DNA of 64,000 nt from Patiria pectinifera (lineage: Eukaryota; Echinodermata; Asteroidea; Valvatida; Asterinidae). Made by a program: the position numbers and the translations under genes. The notes beneath the pieces were generated by a model. That model did not search any database. It was given only the letters and a program-made list of their open reading frames with translations, and was not told the origin of the DNA. Below, one piece after another: positions 40,934 through 52,608 of this stretch. The first letter of the stretch is position 1; every line of letters begins with the position of its first letter. The DNA lies in contig CM057135.1 in assembly GCA_029964075.1 (NCBI GenBank), positions 29,687,366-29,751,365 of the forward strand, written 5' to 3'.

Positions 40934-41331
40934 CCCTAACCCCCCTAGGCGTTTTTGCTAGGATAGGAACCATCCTCGATCCTCCAAAATCCTCCAAAAT
41001 TTTATAACAGTGCCTAAATTCTTCAAAATTTTCAGACATTCCTGCCTCAAAATGCATTCATCCTCAATCCTCCAAAATCCTCCTCGTCCAAAAATGTTGC
41101 ACTTATGTTCAAATGAAGGGTACCCAGCCCCTCAATCCTTCAAAATCGTCAGATAGTCCTGCCTCAAAATGCCATTCAGCCTCCAAAGTCCTCCAAAGTC
41201 CTTTTCTGAAAAATACCATTCAGCCTCAATCTCCAAAATGCTTATCTAAAAAAATACCATTCAGCCTCAATCCTCCAAAATCCTCCAAAACCACAAGGAA
41301 GATTTTTTTAGAGGATTGAGGAGGGTTAGGG
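40934..41331. mobile_element. 398-bp TTAA-flanked element made of CCTCCAAAA repeats
   Basis: Ends CCCTAACCC and inverted GGGTTAGGG are each flanked by TTAA (40930-40933, 41332-41335). The body is mostly short tandem words (CCTCAATCCTCCAAAATCC). TTAA target choice is typical of piggyBac or Kolobok; no transposase. A second, more decayed member (CTAACCCCTTACCCCTAGGG to GGAGGATTAGGATTAA) is at about 41405-41585. Confidence 0.75.
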
Positions 41332-41599
41332 TTAATGAAGAATCTTACAGGTTAAGGGCAATCTGACGTTCTGGAACGAAGTTGGTTTGCAAAATTCATA
41401 TCTAACCCCTTACCCCTAGGGCCTTTTTTGCTAGGAACCATCCTCCAAATTGTGCACTTGTGTTCTAATTAACCAGTACTGGATGCCCATGTGCCCTCAA
41501 TCCTCCAAAAGTTTACGTTATATTCATCATCAATCCTCCAGAATCCTCCAAAACTGCACGGAGGATTGAGGAGGATTAGGATTAAGCTTCTTATTTGAA

Positions 41600-42447
41600 T
41601 CTGAAGATTGGTATCCCTTCACTAGTGTCTGGACATCTTTTACAGATCAGTTTCTAAAGATGAGTCGAGATGCTGGGGGTGTGGTTTTCCTCTTAACATA
41701 CTACTAGAACAAATCAATACGCAATCTGCACAAAAAGTGATAAGTAAGTCTTAAAAAAACTGCACACGTATTTATTGCACAGTACATGTATATGTACCTA
41801 CTTTTGTTTAATTCGGGTTGTAGCATTGCCATGGCTATGTAGTTTGACCAAATAAATAAAACCGGTAATTAACTGTAATTAAATCAACCTTGCAGCACAC
41901 ATTTGTGATTTTCTACCCCCCCCCCCAAAAAAACCACCTCATTTTTAATAACCCTCCTTTTGTTTGATCAGTCACAGACAGTCAAAATTTAATCCTGTTC
42001 TCTGCCATGCCTTTTACACAGGCTAGTCGCCAACAGTCAGATTATATTTCTTGTAGGCACTGATGTGACAGTCAAAAGCATCACCTGATTGACACAGATG
42101 GCTTATCAATCTACAGTCAAAGCACAGCCATATCACGTTTCATAACAATCACAGCCAGTCCATCCTGCGTTATGAAGGCAGGGAGCACTCAACTGTTAAA
42201 AACAGTCACTTGATTTATTTTGACTGCCGGGCTGGCCTTGTTGAAACTGCCAGCCAGAGAGGGAGGGTTAATCAAAATGGTAAATGGTGTAGTAGTAGAG
42301 CTCTTTAAATGCAATGATTTAAAACTACACAGTTGAATAGAAATTAATGAAAACAGTTTTAACTCAAAAGATGGCGATATAGTATTGTTACTTGTATTGA
42401 TCCCTGGTGGGTGTTTGATCTTTTGTGTTAAAAAAAGTATGGCAATT
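41600..42447. other. intergenic, no gene recognised
   Basis: AT-rich. Several spaced CAGTCA/CACAGTCA-like words occur at about 41970-42220 but with no constant period. No coding signal. Confidence 0.4.
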
Positions 42448-42802
42448 CGGGCGATTCACAATGTGTGCCACCAAGAGTTTGCCATGGAGAGTCTATTTTT
42501 CAAGTTTACAGTCGACAAAACATGGCCCATTTGAATGAGTGTCAGTAGACAACTTGAGCTAATTTGTTATAGATTGGGGCATAGCGTTCTGACGCCTTAC
42601 AAAAAATACCGTACTGATAAAAAGAAAAAGAAAAGGGCAAAAAGATACTCGAATCATACGCTTACAAAACCACTGACCGGAAAAACTAACAATTTCAAAT
42701 GTCCCGCGCTGCGAATTTGTCGACCATCTCCCACAATGCACTGGGAAAAAGGAACTCTCCAATGCAAACTCTTGGTGGCGCACTGCATTGTGAATCGTCC
42801 GA
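42448..42802. repeat. 355-bp inverted-repeat element
   Basis: Left arm CGGGCGATTCACAATG...CCACCAAGAGTTTGC...GGAGAGT and right arm ACTCTCCAATGCAAACTCTTGGTGGC...CATTGTGAATCGTCCG are inverted copies of about 50 bp. No matching target duplication was seen. Confidence 0.7.
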
Positions 42803-43861
42803 CTTGATTGATACCGCATTTCAACCTGTACCGGTATCTCACCACTGATAAATACACTGCAAACATGCCAAACACTTAAGTCACCTCAATATCACATACA
42901 TTGTACAGTTACAATCGCTTTGTAAATATAGCATTAAAATTTATGCCTAGTTTTGGTCATTTTTTACAATTCTTTCACAGCTTCCATAAAAAAAATCTTT
43001 CTTGTTGGTTCAACATTTCTATTAAAACAAATTTACAATGTAATACATTGTACATGTTTTTGTACATCTCAAGAAGTTACATCATTCTGTGGCAGGAAAA
43101 AGATCCTAACTATAGCATGGAAATTTAACGGGAACTGGGATCGTCATCTTTTTACCTACGCTTTTTCTGAACCCTGCCGTAATTCTCTTTCTACAACAGT
43201 TTCAAACTGTCATTGTGCACACAAAAGTTACCTTGGTCATCAATAAGACTCTCAGCCACTTGGTCTCATCAATAAAACACAAGACTCTCAGCCGCAGGCA
43301 ATGCAAATCGCACATCAGTGCTGTGCGTTTTCGAATAGTAAGTTTAGTATTTGATTATTGGAACTTGGATTTGATCAAATATTTGACTTGACATTGAGGT
43401 AATTTTTTTTAGGAAAATCATGTATTTATCAATTTATTTTTTGAGAAAGCCAACTATCTGATATTTGAAGATGCAAATGTGGGCCAACTCCTTGCAAAAA
43501 GCTCTCAATTCATATGTGTAAAGTGGCTGTCCACAAAAATGTGTCATTTCACAAACAATAAAACCGCTGAGTTTCATACCTCTCAAAGACAAGTTTCATC
43601 ATTGTGTCTCAACAGCTATCACTTTTGAATGTTCTATTTGGTAAAATATAGACATAAATAAATAGTAAACCAAAAATAATGTATAAATAGCAACAACAGC
43701 GCTTTCAACTGCTCTAGCACAAAACAACTGGAACTTTACAATAGGATCATTCCTTTGAAATGGGGAGAGACAAGAGTAGAAGTCTGCCACTGCGTAATTC
43801 ACACTCTGAGAATTGGAAACATGCTCAAACTGGTGAGAGGGGTGCGATCAAACCTCGAGCA

Positions 43862-45987
43862 TTAAGACTTGAACGCAAAATCTGCGACAAGCGACAAGTG
43901 ATCCGACGGGTATTGGTAAGATGGTAGTCTGTCCTTTCCGACGTCCTCCTCCGATGGCAATTGTAAAACCTTGACAGGTTGTAACTGGTTTCGGGAGAAC
44001 CACACATAGTCTATGGTGTGGCACACCTCTCCAGCTGGACGGATTTTCCAGGTTGTGTAAGGAGGCTCTGAGTTGCCATCCTCACTAAGACACTTGTAGG
44101 CACTATCCAGTGCCATCTTGCTAGCCTCAAAAGCCTTGTAGACATCCTCAGTCGGCTCGGCATTGAAATCTCCGCAGAGTATTACCGGGCAGCCGCCGGC
44201 TTGTTTCTCAAGGATCTCTAGGAGGTTCAAGCCTTGAAGATGTCTCAGCTTATGCCAACTTGACCTGGCTTTCAGGTGAGTGGTGCCGACGAGAAATTCC
44301 TTTCCATGATGCTCGGCGGGGGACTTGCATTTCAACCGCAGTAGGACTGCCACCTGATTTGTAGGCCAAATGCTTCCCCGGTCTTCTACCTCTAAGACGG
44401 GACACGTGCTACCGGCCAGAGTAAACTTCTCTGGTTTGAAGAAGACGGCGCATCCATCCGGGCCGTTGTTGTGGATGCAGTCCAGGCACGGGGAGTCCGG
44501 TTTGGGTTTGAAGATCCCCTGGTAACCCACTCTCTCCAGCTGCACTCGGAAAAAATCCTGGAAATGGTCCACTTCCTGGAGGCAGACGATGTCTGGGCCG
44601 TAGGTCAAGATCTCGCGGAGGCAAGAGATGCGTCTGGTGTCCCACTGTAGGGCCTCGCCGGGACACTTGATGAAATTGTCAGCTCCATCACTCAGTGCTG
44701 TTTTAAGACAATCGGGGAGTACAGGTAGTTATTATTAATCAGATTCAAGTTGTTGGAAGGAGAGGTCGTTCCAGTGACGGTAGCCATTGCTTGTGGAGCA
44801 TGTCATTTTCTTGCCTGTAGTCTGTAACTTTTCGCACTCTCCCAATATTATTTTTTGCGAAGATACTCACTTCATTTGCTTGTACCAGACCTGATACTGC
44901 CACTTCTAGGCAATTCTATCAGTATCATCATCAATTAATTTCAATCATTTTTATTATCAGCATCGTCGCCTGCAGACATCCAAGACACGCGCAGACAGTT
45001 CATACAATAGGAAACATTAAAGGTAGATATTCTTCACCTAACCACTGTTGCCACATGCGGCATTGCGATACATATATATGAACGGAATCCTGTACAGTCA
45101 AAAGTACACTACTTCTAGGTTGAGTAGGTAATTCTCTTTAGTCAAAGACTTTCATAAAGATACCATTTTATTATGTGATTTTAAAACTCCAATATTCCAC
45201 ATCAGACTGTTTACTTGTAAATACATTTTTGAATAATTGAAACAGCCTCGACCCAAAAATATGCCACATTCTAAAATGGGACATTCTCAAAGAAACATTT
45301 GAATTATTGGATCTCTCAAACATTACCCGTGCAAGTTAGAAAAGTGGGGAACTTACCATCGGCAAGAATATTCCATTGCATGACCCTGATGGTATTACTG
45401 TCCTGCCCCTCCACTCCGTCCACTGCCTCCCCCGATAGCAAATGGAAGCTTCTTTTCAACAAAGACGGCTTGTTGTTCTGCGCATCAATGCAGTGTTTTA
45501 GCAACTGTTGACTGGTCATCTTGCCTGAAGGGATTTGGTCTAGAATATCGGAGTGCGGCATTCTGCTTCGAGATGTCGTCCTTCCCATAACACTGAAATT
45601 AGAGGTCATATTCAATAGCTTTCAAAAATCCACTCGGGCAAAAAACATAAAACCAGACCTAGACTTGGCTTGTGCCTAGCTCAGTTGCGGACTGGATTTG
45701 GATTTTGAAGTATGTTTGAAATATTAGAAAAATTCTTCAATTTGCAATTTATCTATCATTACTTGAACTCGATTTCTTTTTCCATTTTGAATTTCAAGTA
45801 CCTGTAAGATTCAAATCTACTTTTGTTCCTGTTTTAGCTCGAGGACTCAAACCCGGTTTTGACAACAGAACTGCACTGTATGTCTCTCTGTTGCCCATCA
45901 ACTAACTTACATGTTAACCAGCCAGTAGAGTTGTCTTGCCACCACGAGGAACAAATTTCGATAGACACTCTTTAGAGCTACTTCCAT
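43862..45987 (-). CDS. NOCT: Nocturnin (circadian NADP(H) 2'-phosphatase, EEP fold)
   Basis: Member of the CCR4/EEP nuclease-phosphatase family. Known nocturnins remove the 2'-phosphate of NADP(H) and were earlier described as deadenylases. Coding exons: 45987-45911, 45592-45357, 44697-43862, giving 382 aa with consistent phases. Exon 2 has IRVMQWNILAD, and exon 3 has LQEVDHF, NNGPDGCAVFF, THLKAR, CGDFNAEPTEDVYK, SEPPYTTWKIR and the final SDHLSLVADF. All expected metal and catalytic residues (Glu of QEVD, His of THLKAR, Asp/Asn of GDFN, final His) are present. The N terminus (MEVALKSVYRNLFLVVARQL) is hydrophobic and basic, consistent with an organelle-targeting or signal-anchor role. The start rests on one splice model; an internal Met at 45588 is the alternative. 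Confidence 0.93.
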
Positions 45988-46189
45988 CTGTAGTCTGTAG
46001 AAAGAAAAAGAAGTGATTCTTAAATGATTTGAGTTGGACAGTCACTCACAGTTGACCATTCAATTAACGTGAAATTGTCAGCCCTCTTCAAATGAACATG
46101 ATGGATGCTTCAAATTTTGCTTCATTTAATGTTTAAAAAATGAGACTGTGAAAGTAACACTAGTGTAGGCCCACCATGTTTCACCCCAC

Positions 46190-46696
46190 CGGTCCTACTA
46201 AAATGCATCAACAAGCGTCAACTGGCGTCAACAAGCGTGAATGGTCATCAACCCAGCGTCAACAAATTTTGTATAAGTTTTGGAACATAAAAAAAAGGCT
46301 TTGTATGGTAGAAATAGCCACAAAGAACACATTCAGCAAATAAATCAAATTAAAAATTATTTCAAAAGTTTTTTTTTTTTCAACGCGAAACATACGAATT
46401 TGACGAGTTTGTTAAGTTAGTGTTGGCCGCCATCTTGTTTGGATTGACACTGTACACATAGATGGCGGCCAACACTAACTCGACAAACTCTTCTTACATT
46501 ACGTTTCGCGTTGAAAAAAACACAACTTTTTGAAATAATTTTAACTTAGTTTAGATTATATGCTGAAGAAGGTGTTCTTTGTTGCCTACCATAGCTTGTT
46601 TTTATGTTTCATTACGTTTTACAAAATATGTTGACGCTGGGTTGACGACCATTCACGCTTGTTGACGCCAGTTGGTGCATTTTAGTAGGACCCAGC
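46190..46696. mobile_element. 507-bp foldback element F1
   Basis: Left CGGTCCTACTAAAATGCATC is mirrored by right GGTGCATTTTAGTAGGACC. The arms meet near 46445 and contain GTCAACAAGCGTCAACTGG and AGTGTTGGCCGCCATC. The candidate 8-bp duplication CACCCCAC is at 46182-46189 and 46697-46704. Same terminal style as the larger element at 46747-48160. It lies upstream of Nocturnin. Confidence 0.82.
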
Positions 46697-46746
46697 CACC
46701 CCACAGCACAAGCCTGATTAATATTTATAACAGTACGACATGCAAT

Positions 46747-48160
46747 CGGTCATACTAAAAAGCGTCAACACAGCGTCGACACACTCCAAAGCGTCAACAC
46801 GGCGTCAACACAGCGTCAACACATCCAAAATGCATTAAAAGTGACAAAAGCAGTATGTAACCCATACGGTATGGACAGAAACAAGATTTTGACTCAAAAT
46901 CAATAGGTTAAACGTCTGAAAATTGCGATTTTCAGTTCAAGAAAATTGGCTCTCCGTGCCGCTCCGAGATCGGCTGCCATGTTGCCTCAGTGGCAGCGCG
47001 GACCATACCATTATGCTAAAGGGTGATAGCGTTGTACAATAAACCTCAGTCCCTCACAGATCAGAGAGCACTGGTGTCCCTCTCTGCAGCAAGACGCCCT
47101 CTGTTGTTTATGACAAGATTACGTGCACACCCCTACTTGAAATGGTGTAGTCCAAGCTTTGTGCGAAGTCAAAATGGTGGACAACGGCCGTGCAAGCGAA
47201 GGGTCATTTTTTTCGCGTGAAAATACTATATTTCTAACAACAAAATGGAAACTCAATCCAATGAAAATTCTCTTTTATTCTATGCTTTACAATTATATAC
47301 CTTTTCTGTTAATTCAGAATGTGTTTTGGATGTGTTGACGGTGTGTTGACGCTTCTGTCATGTGTTGACGCTGTGTACTCCTAGAACTATGAGGCTCCGC
47401 GTGAGCGGAGCCTCATAGATCAAGAAGCCCGCAAAATTGCCTGCAGCACAAAACACTAATAAAGTACAAAAACGTCCTTCAAAATGCAGAAAATGCAGCC
47501 ATTTCACACAGAACCGCTGCACAGTTTGCCCCTATACTCCGTACTTTATCTCTTGACATACTCACGTATCTTGTGCGGAACTAACATAGGTGGATTCTGT
47601 CGGTTTTTAGGCCATAATGATGAAAAATATGCCCTTTCCGCATTGAGCCAACCTGACACTTGAAACGTGCACGCATTATGCATATGTTCGAGCATGGTTC
47701 GAGCGATGATTTTCGGTTCGCTCGGAGCGCGCCGCGGGGGGTACGGTACATGCACTTGTACGCATGCACATCATTTCGCTTGTACCGTACCCCCCGCGGC
47801 GCGCTCCGAGCGAACCGAAAATCATCGCTCGATCATATGCGTGCACGTTTCAAGTGTCAGGTTGGCTCAATGCGGAAAGGGCATATTTTTCATCATTTTG
47901 GCCTAAAAACCGACAGAATCCACCTATGTTAGTTCCGCACAAGATACGTGAGTATGTCAAGAGATAAAGTACGGAGTATAGGGGCAAACTGTGCAGCGGT
48001 TCTGTGTGAAATGGCTGCATTTTGATGGACGTTTTTGTACTTTATTAGTGTTTTGTGCTGCAGGCAATTTTGCGGGCTTCTTGATCTATGAGGCTCCGCT
48101 CACGCGGAGCCTCATAGTTCTAGGAGTAGACGCTGTGTTGACGCTTTTTAGTGCGACCCG
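46747..48160. mobile_element. foldback element F2, GTCAACAC-rich, with F3 nested in its right arm
   Basis: Ends CGGTCATACTAAAAAGCGTC and inverted CGGGTCGCACTAAAAAGCGTC. The 8-bp duplication CATGCAAT is at 46739-46746 and 48161-48168. Both arms carry runs of AGCGTCAACAC. The right arm is split by element F3 (47378-48126). Without F3 it is about 665 bp. Confidence 0.88.
47378..48126. mobile_element. 749-bp near-perfect foldback element F3
   Basis: The two arms are almost identical inverted copies meeting near 47755. The outer ends CTCCTAGAACTATGAGGCTC are each followed by a small hairpin (GAGGCTCCGC GTGA GCGGAGCCTC). TA flanks both sides (47376-47377, 48127-48128). Mirror-image reading frames on the two strands are a result of the palindrome, not genes. 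Confidence 0.92.
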
Positions 48161-48740
48161 CATGCAATAGCCGTCGGGTCAATGGATGGTATGCGCGTGC
48201 GGGAGTCAGCGCGCGGGACGAAAACTCTTGTCAAAAGAAAATTCACCATGCTCACATTGGACTTTTGGTAAAATTGGTAAAATTTCTGTCCCGCCAAACT
48301 GTCCTAGGGGATTACAAACATCTGTCTTTTCTTAATTACGATATTTCACAACCTTAAACCTACCTGATTGATGACAAAAATTGAAACAAAATTCAACAAG
48401 AGACTGGACGTGACCGTAAACAGCGTGCACGTGCGCAATATCCGCTCAAAAGATACGGTGGCCGCGCCTAGCCTTCGGGTGGACATGCACAATCGAATTG
48501 TAGATTGATTTCACGAAATTCCAAAGTTTTTGTAATGGAAATGAAGAAGTCGACATAGTGACATTTTGATCCATATTACGTAAAAACTTCTACGCATACT
48601 CCAAAAAGGAGAGTTATTGACAAAATAGTGTTTTAATCTATAAAATAAATCGTGGCTTTATTTGTCCTTTTAAATGCACCATATTTCAAAAATAATCATT
48701 AAAAAAATTGTCACTGGAGGGCGCAATCGCTCAACTCAAG

Positions 48741-49975
48741 ATGACGCTCCCCGCGGTAAGGTGGCCGTATTTTGTTCAGCACAGAAAACAGATCTCAGAA
48801 AAAGCTCCGACCCTTTGTTTAGTTTGAATTGAATTCGTTTTATTTTATCTTCTAAGTGTAAACCATGTAGAAGTAGTTTGGTAGAATAAATGTTACATTT
48901 TTTCCAGAGATTTGGGGCCCTCTGTCTGTTGCTTTGGTCATGACTCATGTTCATGTTGGTGGCGGGAACTGGGGGGGGGGGGGTAAAATACAGAGGCAAA
49001 GATTTGATTCCTGGCCTTGATTATGTTTCAATTCGTCTTTCTGTCCAGGATGTAAAATTGCAGCTTGAACAAGCTGTGCTTGCCGGTAAAGAATTCCACA
49101 AGTTGTACTATGAAAAGTTTGACAAGAGAAGAAATGTAAGTACATGTACAATGCAGCTTTGTCGTGTTTGTTTCAAAGTTGTTGGAATAGCCATTTTTTC
49201 GTTCATAAAGATAACTTTGTTAATACGTTTAATAGGCTATGTAGCTTTATCTCTTTAAGACATTTGGGCCTTTTGCTGTTCAGCTGTTTGTTCCTGTTTT
49301 TATCGAACAGTACTTCTACTACTCTACTTCTAAATTAATGCTTGGCATTCAAACTTTCAAAGTCCCCGCATCAGGATATCACGCCAAGGTACAGTAGGAT
49401 AAGTCCGCCTTTCAATAGAACAAGTTACAGCCCAGTACGTGTATTATTTTAAGAGCAAGCTTCTTTTTCTTTGAATACATCATGATCAGCTTAGCCAATT
49501 TGAACTTCTTAAAATGTCAAGTTCGCGGTTTCTCTTCTAGTTGTTAAACAAGCTGTACATGGATTCAGCTACCATGGTTTGGAACGGCAACCCATTGCAG
49601 GGCTCAGAAGCTATCCTGAAGTTTCTTGATCAATTACCCACCAGCGATCACACCATTGACACCCTGGACTGCCAACCGATACCAGGTATCGCGCAAATCC
49701 TTGTTGATTTATTACATTTTCCTCTTAATTTGAATGTTCATATTTGTGATTAAAGTACAAACATTTTCAGGCTTCTCAGCTTCAACATTAATGTGTAAAT
49801 GTTTGTCTTTTCAGCTGTGGTCACACAAGGTCAAACGTCACTGATGGTCATTGTCGGTGGACGGGTCAAATTTGAAGGGACAAAAGAGACCTTCAGTTTC
49901 ACGGAAAACTTCATGCTGACGACGCAAGGCGGCGTTTGGAAGATTGCCAGCGATTGCTTCAGATACCAGGAATGA
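48741..49975 (+). CDS. NXT1: NTF2-related mRNA export factor (NXT1/NXT2, p15)
   Basis: Small NTF2-fold partner of NXF1/TAP in nuclear mRNA export. Exons: 48741-48755, 49049-49135, 49541-49685, 49815-49975; 135 aa. Exon 2 DVKLQLEQAVLAGKEF and YYEKFDKRRN matches KTYVDQACRAAEEF and YYETMDKRR of human NXT. Exon 3 has LYMDSATMVWNGNPLQG and LDCQPIPG. Exon 4 has VKFEGTKETFSFTENFML and VWKIASDCFRYQE, the last strand of the fold. Length and order fit the family (about 140 aa). Exon 1 is the weakest part: it supplies only ATGACGCTCCCCGCG before GTAAGG and was chosen because it is in phase and next to an intact donor. Human NXT1 and NXT2 cannot be told apart here. Confidence 0.9.
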
Positions 49976-52608
49976 AGGGATTATCGAGATGCCTCTGGAT
50001 GTGAACATCAGAGGGCGCCAGACTCTTAGCATGTGGACTAAATACTTCAGGTGTAAACAAGGGCCCACCTCAAACAGAATGGACAAGATTCAAAATCTAT
50101 ATTCCAGAGCAAAACTAAGAACCGAGGAAGCACAAGGCGTGTGGATTTGATCTGGGCTTGAGGGCACCAAACTATTACTGGAGATCAAGCATATGCACGA
50201 CCAGACTGGGACCGTGAGTGCATAAAAACGTGCAAAATTACTACTGACGTTTTTTACTCACCATTAGGCTAATTAATGCCCACACAACACATACATCAAA
50301 ATGATTAAGTTGCAAGCATGTCACCTGCAAAATTTGAGACCTTAAATCCAATTTTAAGGCAAGTTTTTGGCAGTTCAAAAACCATCCACGTCATTCTCCA
50401 TGCTTTAGAAATGGTGGTGTGATTCCCAAGGTATTCTGGGTAGGTGTAGGAGGAGCCTTGCAGCTTACTTGTTTTTTAATCGATGGCCACATAAACATAG
50501 CGCCCTCTGTTAAAAATTGAAACATTCTGCATTCACTCAGATCAACAAGAGGGCGCTGTTTTATCTACACGATGAAAATGTTTTAGCTGAGGAGTCTTTT
50601 TGCACAATGCATTGCAGTACACATTAACGTGATGTTTCGCATTTGGATTTCGATAACTCCCTGCAAAATTAGAATTAAACGCTGAATTTTTGGTGATGCA
50701 ATGCTCACAACAGCAACTTTGCAGGGCAGAAGTTTCGGGGATTATTGAAGAAACTGTAGTGAGTAAGAAGCTTGCACATTTGATTCACACTGGTTTTATT
50801 ATGCAGCACAAACTTTTGCACAATATGGGTACCTTAAGTTTTGGGACTCTCATACACAGTATTGAGAGTCCCAAATTTTCGGACTAATGCACGACCTGCA
50901 TGCTTGCAAAATGTGTCGGGGTCTTTAGTACAGCCTGTATTTCCCAAATGCACGTATTGATGTTTGCACATGTTAGAGGCTTTGAATTCAGCAACTGAGG
51001 TGTGGTTGTCACAAGCGGTGCCCACTTGACACCATGAAAATGTTCCGGCACATAGTTTTACAATTTTTTTCCCCAAACATTATTTAGTTTATTGTTTCAA
51101 GAAATACAAAGCAAAAAGTAAAGAAATCTTAAAGATTGGTTACATTCCTTGTTCTAAAAAGCTACACGTGGTGAACTGTTTTTGTTTTTTTTGTTTCAAT
51201 ACACAAATGGTTCTACATGCAACACGGTCGCAATTTGTTTTTTAAAGAATGCGGTAAGGAAATGACAATTTACATTTGAAGGTGGTAAGAGATGTTATGA
51301 TTTAATATGACCACAATGCACCTCTCTTGATTTTTTTATCAAATCGATATGAAATCTCAGATGAATGTAACACATACAAAGTTAGAATTCTATTTCAATT
51401 TATCTGAGTAAATGTTGTAGGAAAGAAGCCTAAGAAAATTCTGTAAAGCACATTCACCTTTCCAATTATTTTGATAGAATTATCCCAAGTACATTATTTT
51501 TAATTTCCTGATTATCTTGCGCCAACAAAAAGTAAGAACTGTACAGCATACGAAACAAGCCAGTACGGATTGACCGAGGATGAAAATAAACATTTTACAA
51601 TTTGCTTTTCTAAGAATTTGAGTGGAAATTTATCTTTGTTATTCCTCCCCACAGACTGGGAATATTCTTCTTATCTTTTGGCAGCCCTATAGAAAGTGAA
51701 GTGTTCACTTCAAATTTGATTGGTCAATTTTGAGGAGAAAATGAGTGTTGTCACAGTTTAACTGCAAAGATGTTGATGACCAAAGAGAAGAAAACAGCAA
51801 TTTGAGAAATGTAAAAGTATTGATTAAATTTAAAGAGAAAAGACTATACAAAATTTACACAGTACAAATTTATAAACCATATTGACAAGGAAATTTGGGG
51901 ATTCTTTCCTCAAAGGAATTAAAATCAAATAAATGAGATCACAGCAATGATGATATCACAAAGTTCATCTAAGAATATCTTTTTGGGGGGCCCTAGCAAT
52001 ATTGTTTACATCAAAAACAAAAATTCTCTTGAATGATTATTAACAGTACTACAAGCACTACTGGTTCCCACACAGATGTAAAACAGCTATAAGCTTGGGA
52101 CAGGGAACAACATAACGGCAACTTAAAAACCAACCAAGCGTGGAAATATAACTCTTAGCAGAACAAAAACTAAGTGAAACCTTTAAGAAAAGACCATGAC
52201 AGAGCTGCGTGGGATGAAATACATATACTGGACGGAGAATGTAGGTGTAATTGAAAAAAAATTGAACAGATTTGACCTGCTTTGACTGACAGATGAGGTT
52301 TGACGTGACGTGGGAGATTTGACCTTTTATGACCAGACTGAAAAGATTGGACATGATTCGGAGAATCTGCCCGTTATCTTAACCTACACCCAGGCATGCA
52401 ACTTTTCCTCGGATCCCCTGATTTCCTCGTTTTTCACTTCTCATGAATGCCATAACAAACTGAAAAATACAGTACGAAGTCTGGTGTGGTTGGGAGTTTC
52501 CCCTAAATTGCCAGTTGCATGCCTGTACACTGGAGAGGTTTTATCATTTCAATTTACTTGTCTCAACGTGGACCTGCTCCACTATGTACACTTCCCTCAC
52601 GCAGACCG
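49976..52608. other. intergenic between NXT and SUGT1, convergent 3' ends
   Basis: Holds the 3' UTRs of two converging genes and no further gene. A hairpin with GGGACTCTCA.. / ..TGAGAGTCCC is at about 50838-50872. A short MITE is at 52391-52525. The rest is AT-rich. Confidence 0.5.
52391..52525 (-). mobile_element. 135-bp CAGGCATGCAACT MITE, copy 1
   Basis: Inverted ends CAGGCATGCAACT / AGTTGCATGCCTG. Internal words (TCCTCGGATCCCCTGATTTC) are the reverse complement of the same region in the copy at 59416-59558. The duplication is unclear (TACAC on both sides, offset by one base). Confidence 0.75.

Noticed and set aside
47546-47967. Matching 60-90-codon frames on both strands
   Set aside because: Same reason: arms of the F3 foldback.
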